Positions 1 through 8,591 of a stretch of 64,000 nt of DNA are shown in pieces; within the stretch, counting starts at the first letter, position 1, and each line of letters starts with the position of its first letter. Below the pieces are notes generated by a model, which saw only the letters and a list, made by a program, of their open reading frames with translations, had not been told where the DNA came from and did no database searches. The DNA comes from Pacificispira sp002696645 (GTDB lineage Bacteria > Pseudomonadota > Alphaproteobacteria > UBA8366 > Aestuariispiraceae), in NCBI RefSeq assembly GCF_048892425.1, contig NZ_JBLZHU010000012.1:25772-89771 (forward strand). The letters run 5' to 3'. Position numbers and translations under genes: made by a program.

Positions 1-185
1 TCAATTTGCCAGACTGGCCCAGGGTTATGTCGCGGCAGGATCGATCCATTGTCCCCAGCATAAGGCGTGTTTTGATCTTCGCGATGGGGTTTGTGGGCCC
101 GGCTGGATGTTGCCCGCCTTGCGCCAATACACTCTCCGGGTTGATGCGGCAGGAACCGTTGCGTTGGCCTCTCCTCTGTCCACAA
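1..185 (-). other. Possible 5' end of a downstream gene, unrecognised
   Basis: After the stop of the DUF1116 gene, one minus-strand frame stays open from a TTG at 185 to the window edge. A weak purine-rich stretch lies ahead of it. The roughly 60 residues are rich in Arg, Pro and His and match no family I recognise. It could be the start of a gene continuing to the left, or non-coding sequence. Confidence 0.15.
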
Positions 186-209
186 AGCGCCCCTCTATCT
201 GACAATCAC

Positions 210-1358
210 TCAATCCTCGGGCCAGGGGGAAACGCCCCGTCCAATCAGACCAGCTTTGCCGGTGCTCTCGACCATACCCAGATTGATCCCTAGGCAGGTT
301 CGCGGGCGGGTCAGATCCAGTCCTACATGAACGCTTTGGTCGGAAAGCGCGGGATGCGGCCCGATAAAAGGGGCATGTGCGGCTGGTGTGAAATAATCTG
401 GATGTACATGGTCGCGGTAGGACTCCGCCAGGCTGGGCGTTGTCCGCAGGCAAGCCGCGCCAAAGCCTAGTGCGTCGATCACGGCACTGTCGCCGATTGC
501 GGGTAGCGCGCTGGCGAATTCCTGTCCGTTAAATTTTGGTCCAATCGGGGGCAGCGCGGGACGCGTGATCCAGGCCTCAGGATCCGACGCTACCTTATAC
601 CCCATATTCTGGCCATTTCCGCCACAGGCGACCAGCATATTGCTTTCTGCAACACCGGCCCCAGCACCGATCATCAGCGCACTGCTGGCCATAATTATAT
701 TCAGGGCAAACTGGTTTGCCTTGTCCAGATAGGACGCGGCCTCATCCTCTAATGACTCCGGGAAAATGTCTCGTATTTGGGCCTGCGTGGCGGCAACTTG
801 GCCGTGAAGGTCATCGCCATGCCGTAAGGCATAGTCCAGTATTGGTAGCAATGGAACCGCATCCGTTAGCGCCGCTGCCAATGTTGCGCCAATAGGATCC
901 GTCAGTCGGCGCAGCAGGGCAAGGCCGTCTGGATGTCCGTTGCCCAGCCGCAATGCATAGGGCAATGGGCCATCATTTAAGGGCGAAACGCGCTTGTTCT
1001 GGGGACTGGTACGGTCGGTCACCTCAACGCAGAAGACACTTGGACCAACGATGAAGGCCAGGGGCGTTACCACCCCAAAATCTTGCGCGGGGCGCAGTTG
1101 CAATTGGCCGGACCGCAAATGGGTGAGCATTTCCGATTCAGATTCTGCCCAGCCTTCCAGTTGCGCCGTCGCCGTGATGGCATTGCGCATGGGGGCCGGT
1201 AGGTCCGACAGATCAGCGAAAGGGGGACCGGCATGCAGCAGAGTCCGGTCCGGGAGGCTTGGCACCAGTTCTTTTAGCCGTGCGATACGGGTCAGCATCG
1301 GCACGACGGCGATTAGCTTTTTATAGGATTTTTGTGTGGCTGCAGAAGAATGAGACAC
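210..1358 (-). CDS. DUF1116 (YlbE/AllG-like) family protein
   Basis: This 382-residue protein has the DUF1116 hallmarks: LRHGDDLH near residues 178-185, an AGAGVAESN segment near 232-240, and ACGGNGQNMGYKV at 244-256 followed by the conserved region around TRPALPP. In E. coli the family member AllG (YlbE) works with FdrA and AllH in oxamate carbamoyl transfer after allantoin breakdown. That is family knowledge and is not shown for this protein. It is slightly shorter than the E. coli protein at the C-terminus. It lies downstream of a MarR gene and a molybdenum-hydroxylase operon on the same strand, which suggests a late step in N-heterocycle catabolism. No FdrA or AllH partner is visible here. 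Confidence 0.75.
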   Translation of the reverse strand: MSHSSAATQKSYKKLIAVVPMLTRIARLKELVPSLPDRTLLHAGPPFADLSDLPAPMRNAITATAQLEGWAESESEMLTHLRSGQLQLRPAQDFGVVTPLAFIVGPSVFCVEVTDRTSPQNKRVSPLNDGPLPYALRLGNGHPDGLALLRRLTDPIGATLAAALTDAVPLLPILDYALRHGDDLHGQVAATQAQIRDIFPESLEDEAASYLDKANQFALNIIMASSALMIGAGAGVAESNMLVACGGNGQNMGYKVASDPEAWITRPALPPIGPKFNGQEFASALPAIGDSAVIDALGFGAACLRTTPSLAESYRDHVHPDYFTPAAHAPFIGPHPALSDQSVHVGLDLTRPRTCLGINLGMVESTGKAGLIGRGVSPWPED

Positions 1359-1397
1359 AATTAGGCTCCTGAAATGATTGACGCGATCTGGCTGTTG

Positions 1398-1919
1398 TCA
1401 GCTTGTGGGGCTGTTTGCGTCGATGATTTGCGTCATCATCTCGATCAACCGAACACGGTCTTGTGGGGCCAGTGCCTCGATGGTGCGCTCATGGGCGCGC
1501 TTTGCCCGCTCATCCAGAATGGCCAGCATTTCCTTGCCGTCATCGGTCAGCGTGGTCAGGCGAATGCGACGATCGCTGGACGACACGCGCCGTTTGATAA
1601 GCCCCCGTTTTTTTAGGCGATCAAGGATATCGGTCATGTTGGTTTTGTCGATCGCGACCGCATTGGCCAGGGTCGTTTGGTCGACAGCGCCAGTTTGTTG
1701 CAGGGCGGATAAAACGGAATACATCACCGGTGTGATGTTTTGATCCCCGCATTCCAGTGCGAAAAGCGCTGTATGGATTTGATGCAGGCGTCGAATTAAA
1801 ACACCGGGTCTGGACGTAAGTGAGCCATCCCGCCAAGGATCTGTTGAACTTTTCTGATTGTCATTGGGTTGCATTTTTTGAACCAATTGAAATGTCATTG
1901 TTATAAATTTCCCCTTCAA
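1398..1919 (-). CDS. MarR-family transcriptional regulator
   Basis: This 173-residue protein has a MarR winged helix. The recognition helix region is TTLANAVAIDKTNMTDILDR (about residues 97-116) and is followed by the DRR-containing wing (SSDRRIRLTTLTDDG). A 35-residue N-terminal extension precedes the core. Internal Met codons at residues 8 and 16 are alternative starts, so the N-terminus is uncertain. The gene sits 15 nt downstream of the molybdenum-hydroxylase small subunit on the same strand and is probably co-transcribed. The likely role is ligand-relieved repression of that operon and of the divergent amidohydrolase from the 6301-6552 spacer. MarR members often sense aromatic or heterocyclic acids; the ligand here is unknown. 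Confidence 0.85.
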   Translation of the reverse strand: MKGKFITMTFQLVQKMQPNDNQKSSTDPWRDGSLTSRPGVLIRRLHQIHTALFALECGDQNITPVMYSVLSALQQTGAVDQTTLANAVAIDKTNMTDILDRLKKRGLIKRRVSSSDRRIRLTTLTDDGKEMLAILDERAKRAHERTIEALAPQDRVRLIEMMTQIIDANSPTS

Positions 1920-1934
1920 AAGAGTGAATGGAAG

Positions 1935-3101
1935 TTAGCGAAACCACAAGACTCTTCTGAACCACCCCTTAAATACGGAGGCGAGAAGCGACAATCCATT
2001 CAGACTGGTTTGTGCCGTTGCATCGGGTTCTTTCCCCTGGGCGCGGGCCTCAATTGCGCTTGCCACCTGCACGAGAATTCGGTCAGCAATTTCGGCGACT
2101 AAAGTGGGACGACTGAATTGAGAGAGTGTGCCGGTAAGTTTGTAGGTCATGTCCAGGCTCAAGACCGTGTCCCCTGTTTCGGACCGTGTGACGTGGAAAT
2201 CCAGCATGCCATCCAATTGAGATCGGCTCAGGCTGTCGCGGCCCCGGCCGATGACATGTCCCGATTTTTCTGCATCCTTCAGGTCCATTTTTGCAGTGCC
2301 GACAAAGGCTGCTTTTATCGGCCCCATTGAGACAGCGCATTGCCCCTGCAATTTGCCGTCCTGCGTTGCGCTGTCTAGGCGCGCGCCGGGAATGCAGGAG
2401 ACTATTTTTTTTGGGTCCGACAGGATGTTCCAAATATCGGCGGCCGGCGTATCGAAGGTTAGCGTCCGCGACAGGGTTGGTGACCCTTCAAGCGAGTGTC
2501 GATCTGGTATGGTCGTCGACGCATCGCCCTTGGCGGTCTGTGGTGAGGGCGTATCCTGATTATCTAGCAAACTGGTCGCAGCCGACGACTGAGGCTGCTG
2601 TGCCCTGGCATGCGGTTGAACCGACGCTTCTGGCGGGGCGTTTTCCAGTACGTCTGTGATCGCGGCGATGATCCCTGCATAGCCGGTGCAGCGGCATAAA
2701 TTCCCGGACAGTTCTTTACGGATACGCGCCGCATCTGCATTGGGCAGTCGCCGGACGATATCATATCCCGTGACCAGCATTCCGGGTGTGCAAAAGCCGC
2801 ATTGCAAACCATGATGTTTTTTGAACGCGGTGCGCAAGGCACGCATCAGGGGATCCTCGTCAAACCCTTCGACACTGCGAATTTCTGCGCCTGTGCAGGC
2901 GGCGGCCAGGGTGATGCAGGACCGTGTCGGTTTGCCATCTACGAACACGGTGCAGGCCCCACAGACCCCTTGTTCACATCCCAAATGGGTTCCTGTCAGC
3001 AGCATTTCCTCGCGCAGAAAATCAGCGAGATGGGTACGTGGTTCCGCAGTTTGGGAGACGGGCGTTCCATTCACCATCAGTTGGATCGTTGCGTCAGTCA
3101 T
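1935..3101 (-). CDS. Molybdenum hydroxylase 2Fe-2S subunit fused to a CoxG/SRPBCC domain
   Basis: Residues 1-155 are a complete xanthine dehydrogenase/CO dehydrogenase small subunit. The plant-type cluster uses Cys42, Cys47, Cys50 and Cys62. The second 2Fe-2S cluster uses CGFC (101-104) and CRC (136-138). Usual small subunits end near 160 residues. This protein continues through a polar linker (about 155-210) into a CoxG-type SRPBCC domain (about 210-355) containing DPKKIVSCIPGA and MGPIKAAFVG, and ends with a hydrophobic, basic tail (LLASVFKGWFRRVLWF) that could touch the membrane. CoxG anchors CO dehydrogenase to the membrane in carboxydotrophs. The start overlaps the FAD subunit stop by 4 nt, so S, M and L form one operon. 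Confidence 0.9.
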   Translation of the reverse strand: MTDATIQLMVNGTPVSQTAEPRTHLADFLREEMLLTGTHLGCEQGVCGACTVFVDGKPTRSCITLAAACTGAEIRSVEGFDEDPLMRALRTAFKKHHGLQCGFCTPGMLVTGYDIVRRLPNADAARIRKELSGNLCRCTGYAGIIAAITDVLENAPPEASVQPHARAQQPQSSAATSLLDNQDTPSPQTAKGDASTTIPDRHSLEGSPTLSRTLTFDTPAADIWNILSDPKKIVSCIPGARLDSATQDGKLQGQCAVSMGPIKAAFVGTAKMDLKDAEKSGHVIGRGRDSLSRSQLDGMLDFHVTRSETGDTVLSLDMTYKLTGTLSQFSRPTLVAEIADRILVQVASAIEARAQGKEPDATAQTSLNGLSLLASVFKGWFRRVLWFR

Positions 3102-3925
3102 GCGTCGTTCTCCTTGCGCTCTTCAAGCTGCGCGAGGGCCCGTGACAGGGCGACCGCATGCAAGTTCAGTGTTTCAACGGGGTGATCCGGGATCGCGTCT
3201 TGCAGGGCCTCTATTGGGGATACTTGTCCCTCCAGGAGGGCCTGAGGCTGGGACAAAATGGCAGGCTCACGGCCAAGGGCGCCGATTGCTACCCTCACTC
3301 TCCCATTCTCTGGATCGCTCAGAATGGCGGCGCTGGCCTTGGCAAACTCGCCAACCTGCCTGGTGTATTTCCAATAGGCCCATCGCGCGTTCTGGCCGGG
3401 CCGCGGCACGTCAATGGCGGTCAGGACATCATCGGGGCCTAGGCCCGTGCTATAGGGTCCCGTGATGAAGTCTTCGATGGGCAGGGAACGCAAGTCTGCG
3501 CCTTGATCCGGGTCGCGTATCAGGACTGTCGCACACAGCGCGGTCATCACAATTACCCAATCCGCCGCTGGGTCGGCATGGGCCAGGCTGCCTCCAATCG
3601 TGCCGCGGTTGCGCACCGCGCGATAGGCGATATTGGCGGCCGCATCGCGCATCCAATGGCCGGTCGGATCTGTCACCAATCCATCCTCAATCTCGGCATG
3701 GGTGGTGGCTGCCCCAAATCGCACGCGATCGCCAAAATCTTCGACCTGACGCAGGTCTGAAAGCTGGGCAATATCGATCAGCCCTGTCGGTCGCGCGAGT
3801 CGCAGGTTTAGCATCGGGCCTAGTGATTGGTTGCCGGACACGAGTTTGTTTTGCCCCCCGGCCAATGCTTTCTGGGCATCGTCCAGAGAGTGTGCGACGG
3901 CATAATTGAACGGGGCTGGTTTCAT
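3098..3925 (-). CDS. Molybdenum hydroxylase FAD-binding subunit (CoxM-like)
   Basis: This 275-residue protein belongs to the FAD-binding subunit family of xanthine dehydrogenase/CO dehydrogenase enzymes. The N-terminal FAD motif GGQNKLVSGNQSLGPMLNLR is followed by the second FAD motif GGSLAHADPAADW and a C-terminal CO_deh_flav_C region. It passes electrons from the 2Fe-2S subunit to an external acceptor. Length is normal. It overlaps both neighbours by 4 nt, which indicates translational coupling within a large-medium-small operon. Confidence 0.93.
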   Translation of the reverse strand: MKPAPFNYAVAHSLDDAQKALAGGQNKLVSGNQSLGPMLNLRLARPTGLIDIAQLSDLRQVEDFGDRVRFGAATTHAEIEDGLVTDPTGHWMRDAAANIAYRAVRNRGTIGGSLAHADPAADWVIVMTALCATVLIRDPDQGADLRSLPIEDFITGPYSTGLGPDDVLTAIDVPRPGQNARWAYWKYTRQVGEFAKASAAILSDPENGRVRVAIGALGREPAILSQPQALLEGQVSPIEALQDAIPDHPVETLNLHAVALSRALAQLEERKENDA

Positions 3926-6300
3926 GCTGCGTCCCCTGATTTTGTCTGGCCGCTTTGGGCGTGTCCAATTGCTGCCAGAACCCGTTCTGGGGTGATCGGC
4001 ACTTCCGACACCTCCGCACCAAGAAAAGACAGGGCATCATTGACCGCATTGGCAATGGCGGCGGGCGGCCCAATGGCGCCACTTTCCCCAATCCCTTTCT
4101 GGCCAAATCGGCTCAGGGGGGACGGGGTTTCCATATGTTCTATCCGGATTGCAGGAAGGTCGGAGGCAAGCGGCAAATGATAATCCGCCAGGGTCGAGGC
4201 TAAGGGCTGCCCCGATGCATCAAAGCACATCTCTTCAAACAAGGCGGTGCCAATGCCTTGGGCCGCGCCCCCGTAAACCTGGCCATCAACCACCATGGGA
4301 TTGATCATGGTTCCGGCATCTTCAACGATGACATAGTCCAGCAGGCGCACATGGCCCAGATCCAGATCAACCTCCACTTTCACTGCGTGGCAGGCATAGG
4401 AAAATGTTCCGGTATCCTTGACTGTCTTATACCCCTCAACCACTTCCAGTCCTCTGGGGTCAACGTCATCGGGCAACAGTTGCGGTTTCAAGTACCAGGT
4501 TTTTGCGACCTCCTCGATGCTGATCGCGCTGGTACCGACGCGTGCCATGCCGTTCTCTAGAACAATTTCAGCAGGGTCGGCTTGCAGCAGATGGCCCGCG
4601 ATTTTGCTGATACGCTCTCCCAGAGATACGCATGCGGTGCCAACAGCCCCGCCTGCCATGACAATACAGCGTGATCCCCAGGTTCCTGTGGAATAGGGCG
4701 TGTAGGCCGTATCCCCGTGGACCAATTTGATCTTCTTCGGGTCGATCCCGATTTCACTATTGGCAATCTGCGCTAGGGTTGTTTCCAAACCCTGGCCATG
4801 GCTGTGTACACCAACGCGCAATTCCAGGCCGCCATCAGGCGTCAGGCGCGCGATGGCCTGCTCAAATCCTGGCACCATCGGAATGCCCCAACCATGATAA
4901 ACAGACGTCCCGTGGGCTCCTTGTTCGCAAAAAATTGACAGGCCCACTCCGATCCGTGTCCGCCCGGTCTGGGACTGCTGTTCGGCGCGGATGCCCGTCA
5001 TGTCGATCGCGGAAACGGCGCGCTTTAAGGCTTCGGTATAGTCCCCACTGTCGAAGAACTTATTGGTGATGTTGGTGAAGGGCATTTGTTCTGGCCGCAC
5101 CAAATTTCGATGGCGAATGGCCTCAGGCGTAATCTTCAATTCGCGCGCAATATTGTCCAGCAGGACCTCCATCGCGAAACAAACACCCGTTCGTGCGACG
5201 CCACGAAAAGGCAGGATTGGTGGCTTGTTGGTGGCGACCGACCACGTCTTGCAGCGGTATCCCTGCATCAGATATGGGCCGGGTAAAATACTGGCGACTT
5301 GGGCGGCCTCAAGACAGGCGGAGAAGGGATAGCTAGAATAGGCCCCTGAATCAACAATCGCGCTGCAGTCTACCGCCAGCAATTCCCCATCTGCTTTTGC
5401 ATAGCCTGTGATCTCATAGCTATGCTCCCGGCAATTGGCACCGGCGATCAGATGTTCACGGCGATCTTCAATCCAGCGAATTGGTTTGTCCAACTTCATG
5501 GCCAAAAAACAGGCACATACCTCTTCCGGCAGTAGGATTCCTTTATACCCGAACCCTCCGCCCACATCGGGTGCGATCACCCGGATTTGGCCGTGATCCA
5601 GTTTCAGGCATTCCGACAGTCCAGTGCGAACGATATGCGGCATTTGCGTTGCCGAATGAAGGGTCAGGATTTCTAGGTTTCGGTCCCAGGCGGCAATCAG
5701 GCCACGCCCTTCGATAGGGGCCATGCATTGCCGGGCTGTTTTGAATTGGCGGCGGACAATCACATCCGCCTGTTCGACCGCAGCCTCAAAATTTATATCA
5801 ACAGCGCTTTCTAGAAAGACGTTCTCGTCCCAGTCTTCATGCACCAGGGCGGTATCCTTGTCGCGTGCCTTGGTCATGTCATGAACAGCGGACAGCTCCT
5901 CGAAGGTGACATCAATCTGCTCCGTCAGATCTTCGGCCAGGGCGCGCGACGGGGCAAGACAGGCTGCGATCAGTTCCCCAACATGGCGCACTTTATCATG
6001 GGCCAGAATGGGCTGTGTTGAGGGTCGAAACCCCGGCAGGCCAGACACCGCCCGAATACCCGAAACGCCTTCCAGATCACGGGCAAAGAACACGGTGTTT
6101 TTGGTTGTGTCAGGTTTTGTTTGTGACAGAATTCGTGCGTGCGCCATCGGGCTTCGCAAAAAGGCGAGATCCAGCATGCCTGGCAGGCGCATGTCGGCGA
6201 TATAACGGCCTTTGCCATTCAGATAGCGATCATCTTCTTTCCGCTCAAGGCGGGCGCCGATGCCCAATCCCTGCTCTTTGGCATCCAGACTTTTTTCCAT
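3922..6300 (-). CDS. Molybdenum hydroxylase large (Mo-pterin) subunit
   Basis: This 792-residue subunit binds molybdopterin cytosine dinucleotide and carries out substrate hydroxylation. Visible motifs are the VGGGFGYKG cofactor loop, the substrate-side segment PFRGVARTG where CO dehydrogenases carry AYRGAGRP, and the C-terminal GQKGIGESGAIG whose Glu is the conserved catalytic base. The active-site loop lacks the Cys of true CO dehydrogenase (no AYxCSFR), so this is a hydroxylase of an organic substrate. With a DUF1116 protein and an amidohydrolase nearby, an N-heterocycle such as a purine, pyridine or pyrimidine is my inference. It is the first gene of the operon, which runs leftward from a 252-bp divergent spacer. 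Confidence 0.93.
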   Translation of the reverse strand: MEKSLDAKEQGLGIGARLERKEDDRYLNGKGRYIADMRLPGMLDLAFLRSPMAHARILSQTKPDTTKNTVFFARDLEGVSGIRAVSGLPGFRPSTQPILAHDKVRHVGELIAACLAPSRALAEDLTEQIDVTFEELSAVHDMTKARDKDTALVHEDWDENVFLESAVDINFEAAVEQADVIVRRQFKTARQCMAPIEGRGLIAAWDRNLEILTLHSATQMPHIVRTGLSECLKLDHGQIRVIAPDVGGGFGYKGILLPEEVCACFLAMKLDKPIRWIEDRREHLIAGANCREHSYEITGYAKADGELLAVDCSAIVDSGAYSSYPFSACLEAAQVASILPGPYLMQGYRCKTWSVATNKPPILPFRGVARTGVCFAMEVLLDNIARELKITPEAIRHRNLVRPEQMPFTNITNKFFDSGDYTEALKRAVSAIDMTGIRAEQQSQTGRTRIGVGLSIFCEQGAHGTSVYHGWGIPMVPGFEQAIARLTPDGGLELRVGVHSHGQGLETTLAQIANSEIGIDPKKIKLVHGDTAYTPYSTGTWGSRCIVMAGGAVGTACVSLGERISKIAGHLLQADPAEIVLENGMARVGTSAISIEEVAKTWYLKPQLLPDDVDPRGLEVVEGYKTVKDTGTFSYACHAVKVEVDLDLGHVRLLDYVIVEDAGTMINPMVVDGQVYGGAAQGIGTALFEEMCFDASGQPLASTLADYHLPLASDLPAIRIEHMETPSPLSRFGQKGIGESGAIGPPAAIANAVNDALSFLGAEVSEVPITPERVLAAIGHAQSGQTKSGDAA

Positions 6301-6552
6301 CTCACCCCATTCCTTGTATCTTTAGGACCCTCGAGTTTGAGGGGCTTTGATCGTGCTATCAATGCTCTGCAAAGCGTTTCGATGCCAATCTTTGATACAG
6401 TCAAATATTGCACTGCACATCGCAACGGTAAAGGGTTTCAGAGAATATGTGTAGATATAATTTTCGCTATTACTACTTTTATCTTTTCCCCGGCAACACG
6501 GCGCGATATGTTTCATCCAAAGCGTGTCGGAAAAGGATAAAGGATACCCGCG
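6301..6552. promoter_or_regulatory. Divergent control region of the molybdenum hydroxylase and amidohydrolase genes
   Basis: This 252-bp spacer is AT-rich and separates divergent starts at 6300 (minus) and 6553 (plus). A TATAAT at 6456-6461 could be a -10 element, but I see no good -35 at the right distance. A strong Shine-Dalgarno-like AAAAGGATAAAGG precedes the amidohydrolase start. It is the logical operator site for the MarR regulator. Confidence 0.4.
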
Positions 6553-7818
6553 ATGAGCGATGTGAAGCCCTATGATATCGTATTGGAAAATGGGACTTTG
6601 ATTGATCCCGCTTCCGGCTTGAATGGGCGGTATGATATCGGTATCCGCGACGGCGTGATTGCAGCGGTCAGCGACACTCTTGCCGCCGCCCCGACAGCGG
6701 AGCGGATTGATGTATCCGAACATCACGTCATTCCAGGCATGATCGACACCCATGCGCATGTATATGAACATGTGACAGGAAAGTTTGGTCTCTCGCCGGA
6801 TCTCGTGGGTGTCTATTCGGGTGTGACCACCCTGATTGATCAGGGTGGCCCCAGTTGCATGACAATTGGTGGCTTTCGGAACTTCATCGCTCAGCCTTCA
6901 ATCAGCAGGGTCCTGGCCTTCATCTCGACCTATCTTGTTGGCGGTCTGGAGGGGCATCTTTATCCCGAACTCTATGGCCCCAATGGCGTGAATGCAGACC
7001 ATACGATCAAGGTGACGCGCGACAATCTGGACTTGGTTAAAGGCGTGAAGGCGCATGCCGAGATTGGGGGACAGTCCCGGTGGGGAATGGATGTCATCAA
7101 GATCGGGCAAGAAATTGCAACAGCGACCAATCTGCCGCTTTATATCCACCTTGGTCAGCTTTGGCCGACCAGTGATACAGCGCCAATGCCGTCACCCGAT
7201 GAGTTGATTCACGAACTGGTACCGCTGATGAAGGAAGGGGATGTGTTGGCGCATCCGTTTACGCGTCATCCCGGAGGGTTCGTTTCTGAGACCGGGGAAA
7301 TTCATCCAATCCTATTGGAAGCAGTACATCAGAAGAACATCAAAGTAGATGTTGGACATGGATCACATTTCAGTTTTGAAACGGCGCGACGTGTTCTGGA
7401 TGCCGGTATCGTCCCCTTCACCTTAGGGGCGGATATGCATGGCTATAATGTTGCTATTCCAGATTCCACGGACCGGTCAGATCGCGCGGAAAATCCTTTC
7501 TTTGGGGTCGCACCGTTTAATCTGACAATTGCCATGTCAGAACTGCTGCATCTGGGTGTTCCGCTGGAACAGGTGATCGCGATGGTCAGCAGCAATCCCG
7601 CGACACTCATTCGGATGCAAGATCAACTTGGCAGCATTGCTGTGGGTCGAGAGGCGGATATCAGTGTACTTAAGATCGAGACGGGTCGTTTTAAGCTGTC
7701 AGACAATAGCGGTGAAAGTGTCGTTGCAGAAAAACTGGTCCGACCCGCTTTCTGCATTCGCGCGGGCACACGGTTCGACTCGAACTCAGTCTTCGTGCCC
7801 GATGCAATTGTAGCCTAA
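6553..7818 (+). CDS. Amidohydrolase/deacetylase-family metallohydrolase
   Basis: This 421-residue amidohydrolase-superfamily enzyme has metal ligands HAH (His67, His69), a candidate carbamylated Lys166 in VKAHAEI, His199 in LYIHLG, His234 and Asp294 in LGADMHGY. It resembles the dihydroorotase-like group whose studied members (Atu3266, EF0837) hydrolyse acyl esters and whose physiological roles are poorly known. It faces the molybdenum-hydroxylase operon across a shared control region, so opening of a lactam, imide or ester generated from the hydroxylated substrate is a reasonable inference. The start is supported by the purine-rich AAAAGGATAAAGG upstream. Confidence 0.85.
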   Translation: MSDVKPYDIVLENGTLIDPASGLNGRYDIGIRDGVIAAVSDTLAAAPTAERIDVSEHHVIPGMIDTHAHVYEHVTGKFGLSPDLVGVYSGVTTLIDQGGPSCMTIGGFRNFIAQPSISRVLAFISTYLVGGLEGHLYPELYGPNGVNADHTIKVTRDNLDLVKGVKAHAEIGGQSRWGMDVIKIGQEIATATNLPLYIHLGQLWPTSDTAPMPSPDELIHELVPLMKEGDVLAHPFTRHPGGFVSETGEIHPILLEAVHQKNIKVDVGHGSHFSFETARRVLDAGIVPFTLGADMHGYNVAIPDSTDRSDRAENPFFGVAPFNLTIAMSELLHLGVPLEQVIAMVSSNPATLIRMQDQLGSIAVGREADISVLKIETGRFKLSDNSGESVVAEKLVRPAFCIRAGTRFDSNSVFVPDAIVA

Positions 7819-8127
7819 GCCTTATGCCTAGAAATTGGGTGATCCAAACCAATGCCTTACAGCCTTTGTTTCCTAAACAGAGACGGCGGGTGGTTTTAGG
7901 GAAGCAAGTGACTTAAAAGCCAACAAGTAAAGTTGATTGCAAGCCCCCGCAACCAATCATAACAACGACTTAGCGCTAACACCGCTAGGCCGTTATTGCG
8001 TTCGGTAAGCAATAGGTAAGCAGGGTGGGTTTAGCATCCGCTCACAATGGAGTGGTGTGGCGCAGGATTGATCGGACCAGGCTCATCGCGGCTAAGTCGG
8101 ATGATTTTGAAGCAGCTTTCGTTCTTG
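7819..8127. other. Intergenic region, nothing recognised
   Basis: About 310 bp lie between the convergent amidohydrolase and Rieske ferredoxin genes. I translated both strands by eye and found no credible coding remnant. A short imperfect repeat (GGTAAGCAATAGGTAAGCA, near 8005-8025) is the only pattern. No clear hairpin terminator is visible. Confidence 0.5.
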
Positions 8128-8442
8128 CTAATTCCCAAGCTGGATATAAACAGATCCATCTTTGAGGATTATTGGATAAGTTTTCAGATTTTCGCAGACA
8201 GGGGGACTCAAGGCTTTGCCAGTTGCTATATCAAAACGGCCTTGATGAAGGGGGCATTCGACTGTCATTCCGATGACCAACCCTTCCTCCAAATGTTGTT
8301 TTTCGTGGGTGCAGTATCCATCGGTGGCGTAAAAGCCTTTTTTGGTATTGTAGATGGCATAGCTGTGATCTCCATGGTCCCAGCGTAGCAAATCTTCTTC
8401 TTCAATTTCGTCCGCGCGGCAGACTCTAATCCATTCATTCAT
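8128..8442 (-). CDS. Rieske-type [2Fe-2S] ferredoxin
   Basis: This 104-residue protein has the Rieske ligands Cys44 and His46 (CTH) and Cys63 and His66 (CPLH), with 16 residues between the pairs as in dioxygenase ferredoxins of the naphthalene and biphenyl type. It has no signal or membrane anchor, so it should be a soluble cytoplasmic electron carrier. It lies last in a leftward operon after a membrane di-iron desaturase-like enzyme and a KPHMT-like gene. Its job is probably to feed electrons to that desaturase or to a nearby Rieske oxygenase. AGGACACC five nt before the ATG is the ribosome site. Confidence 0.9.
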   Translation of the reverse strand: MNEWIRVCRADEIEEEDLLRWDHGDHSYAIYNTKKGFYATDGYCTHEKQHLEEGLVIGMTVECPLHQGRFDIATGKALSPPVCENLKTYPIILKDGSVYIQLGN

Positions 8443-8453
8443 GTACTGGTGTC

Positions 8454-8591
8454 CTATGCAATGTGGCGTGAATGCTTTTCAAGCGCTTCCTGAAGCGCCT
8501 CCAACTCGTCCGCAGGCATTTTGATGCTGTGTTCCTGATCGGGAAATGCCCCGGATCTGACATCAGAACTGAACTGCCTAAGCGAGCTCTC
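8454..8591 (-). pseudogene. In-frame C-terminal tail of the KPHMT-like gene beyond the TGA
   Basis: Directly after the TGA, 44 sense codons follow in the same frame and end at TAG (8454-8456), 11 nt before the ferredoxin ATG. The stretch DVRSGAFPDQEHSIKMP is like the usual PanB C-terminus, where an FVADVRAGxFPxPEH pattern is common. Preservation of frame and of protein character argues that the TGA is recent, or that it is suppressed. Confidence 0.6.

Noticed and set aside
25..453. 142-codon minus-strand reading frame at the left edge
   Set aside because: It overlaps the DUF1116 coding region in another frame and has an Arg/Pro-rich composition typical of an out-of-frame shadow.
3922..6300. 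True CO dehydrogenase large subunit
   Set aside because: The CO dehydrogenase active-site loop with its Cys (AYxCSFR) is absent; the loop reads PFRGVARTG.
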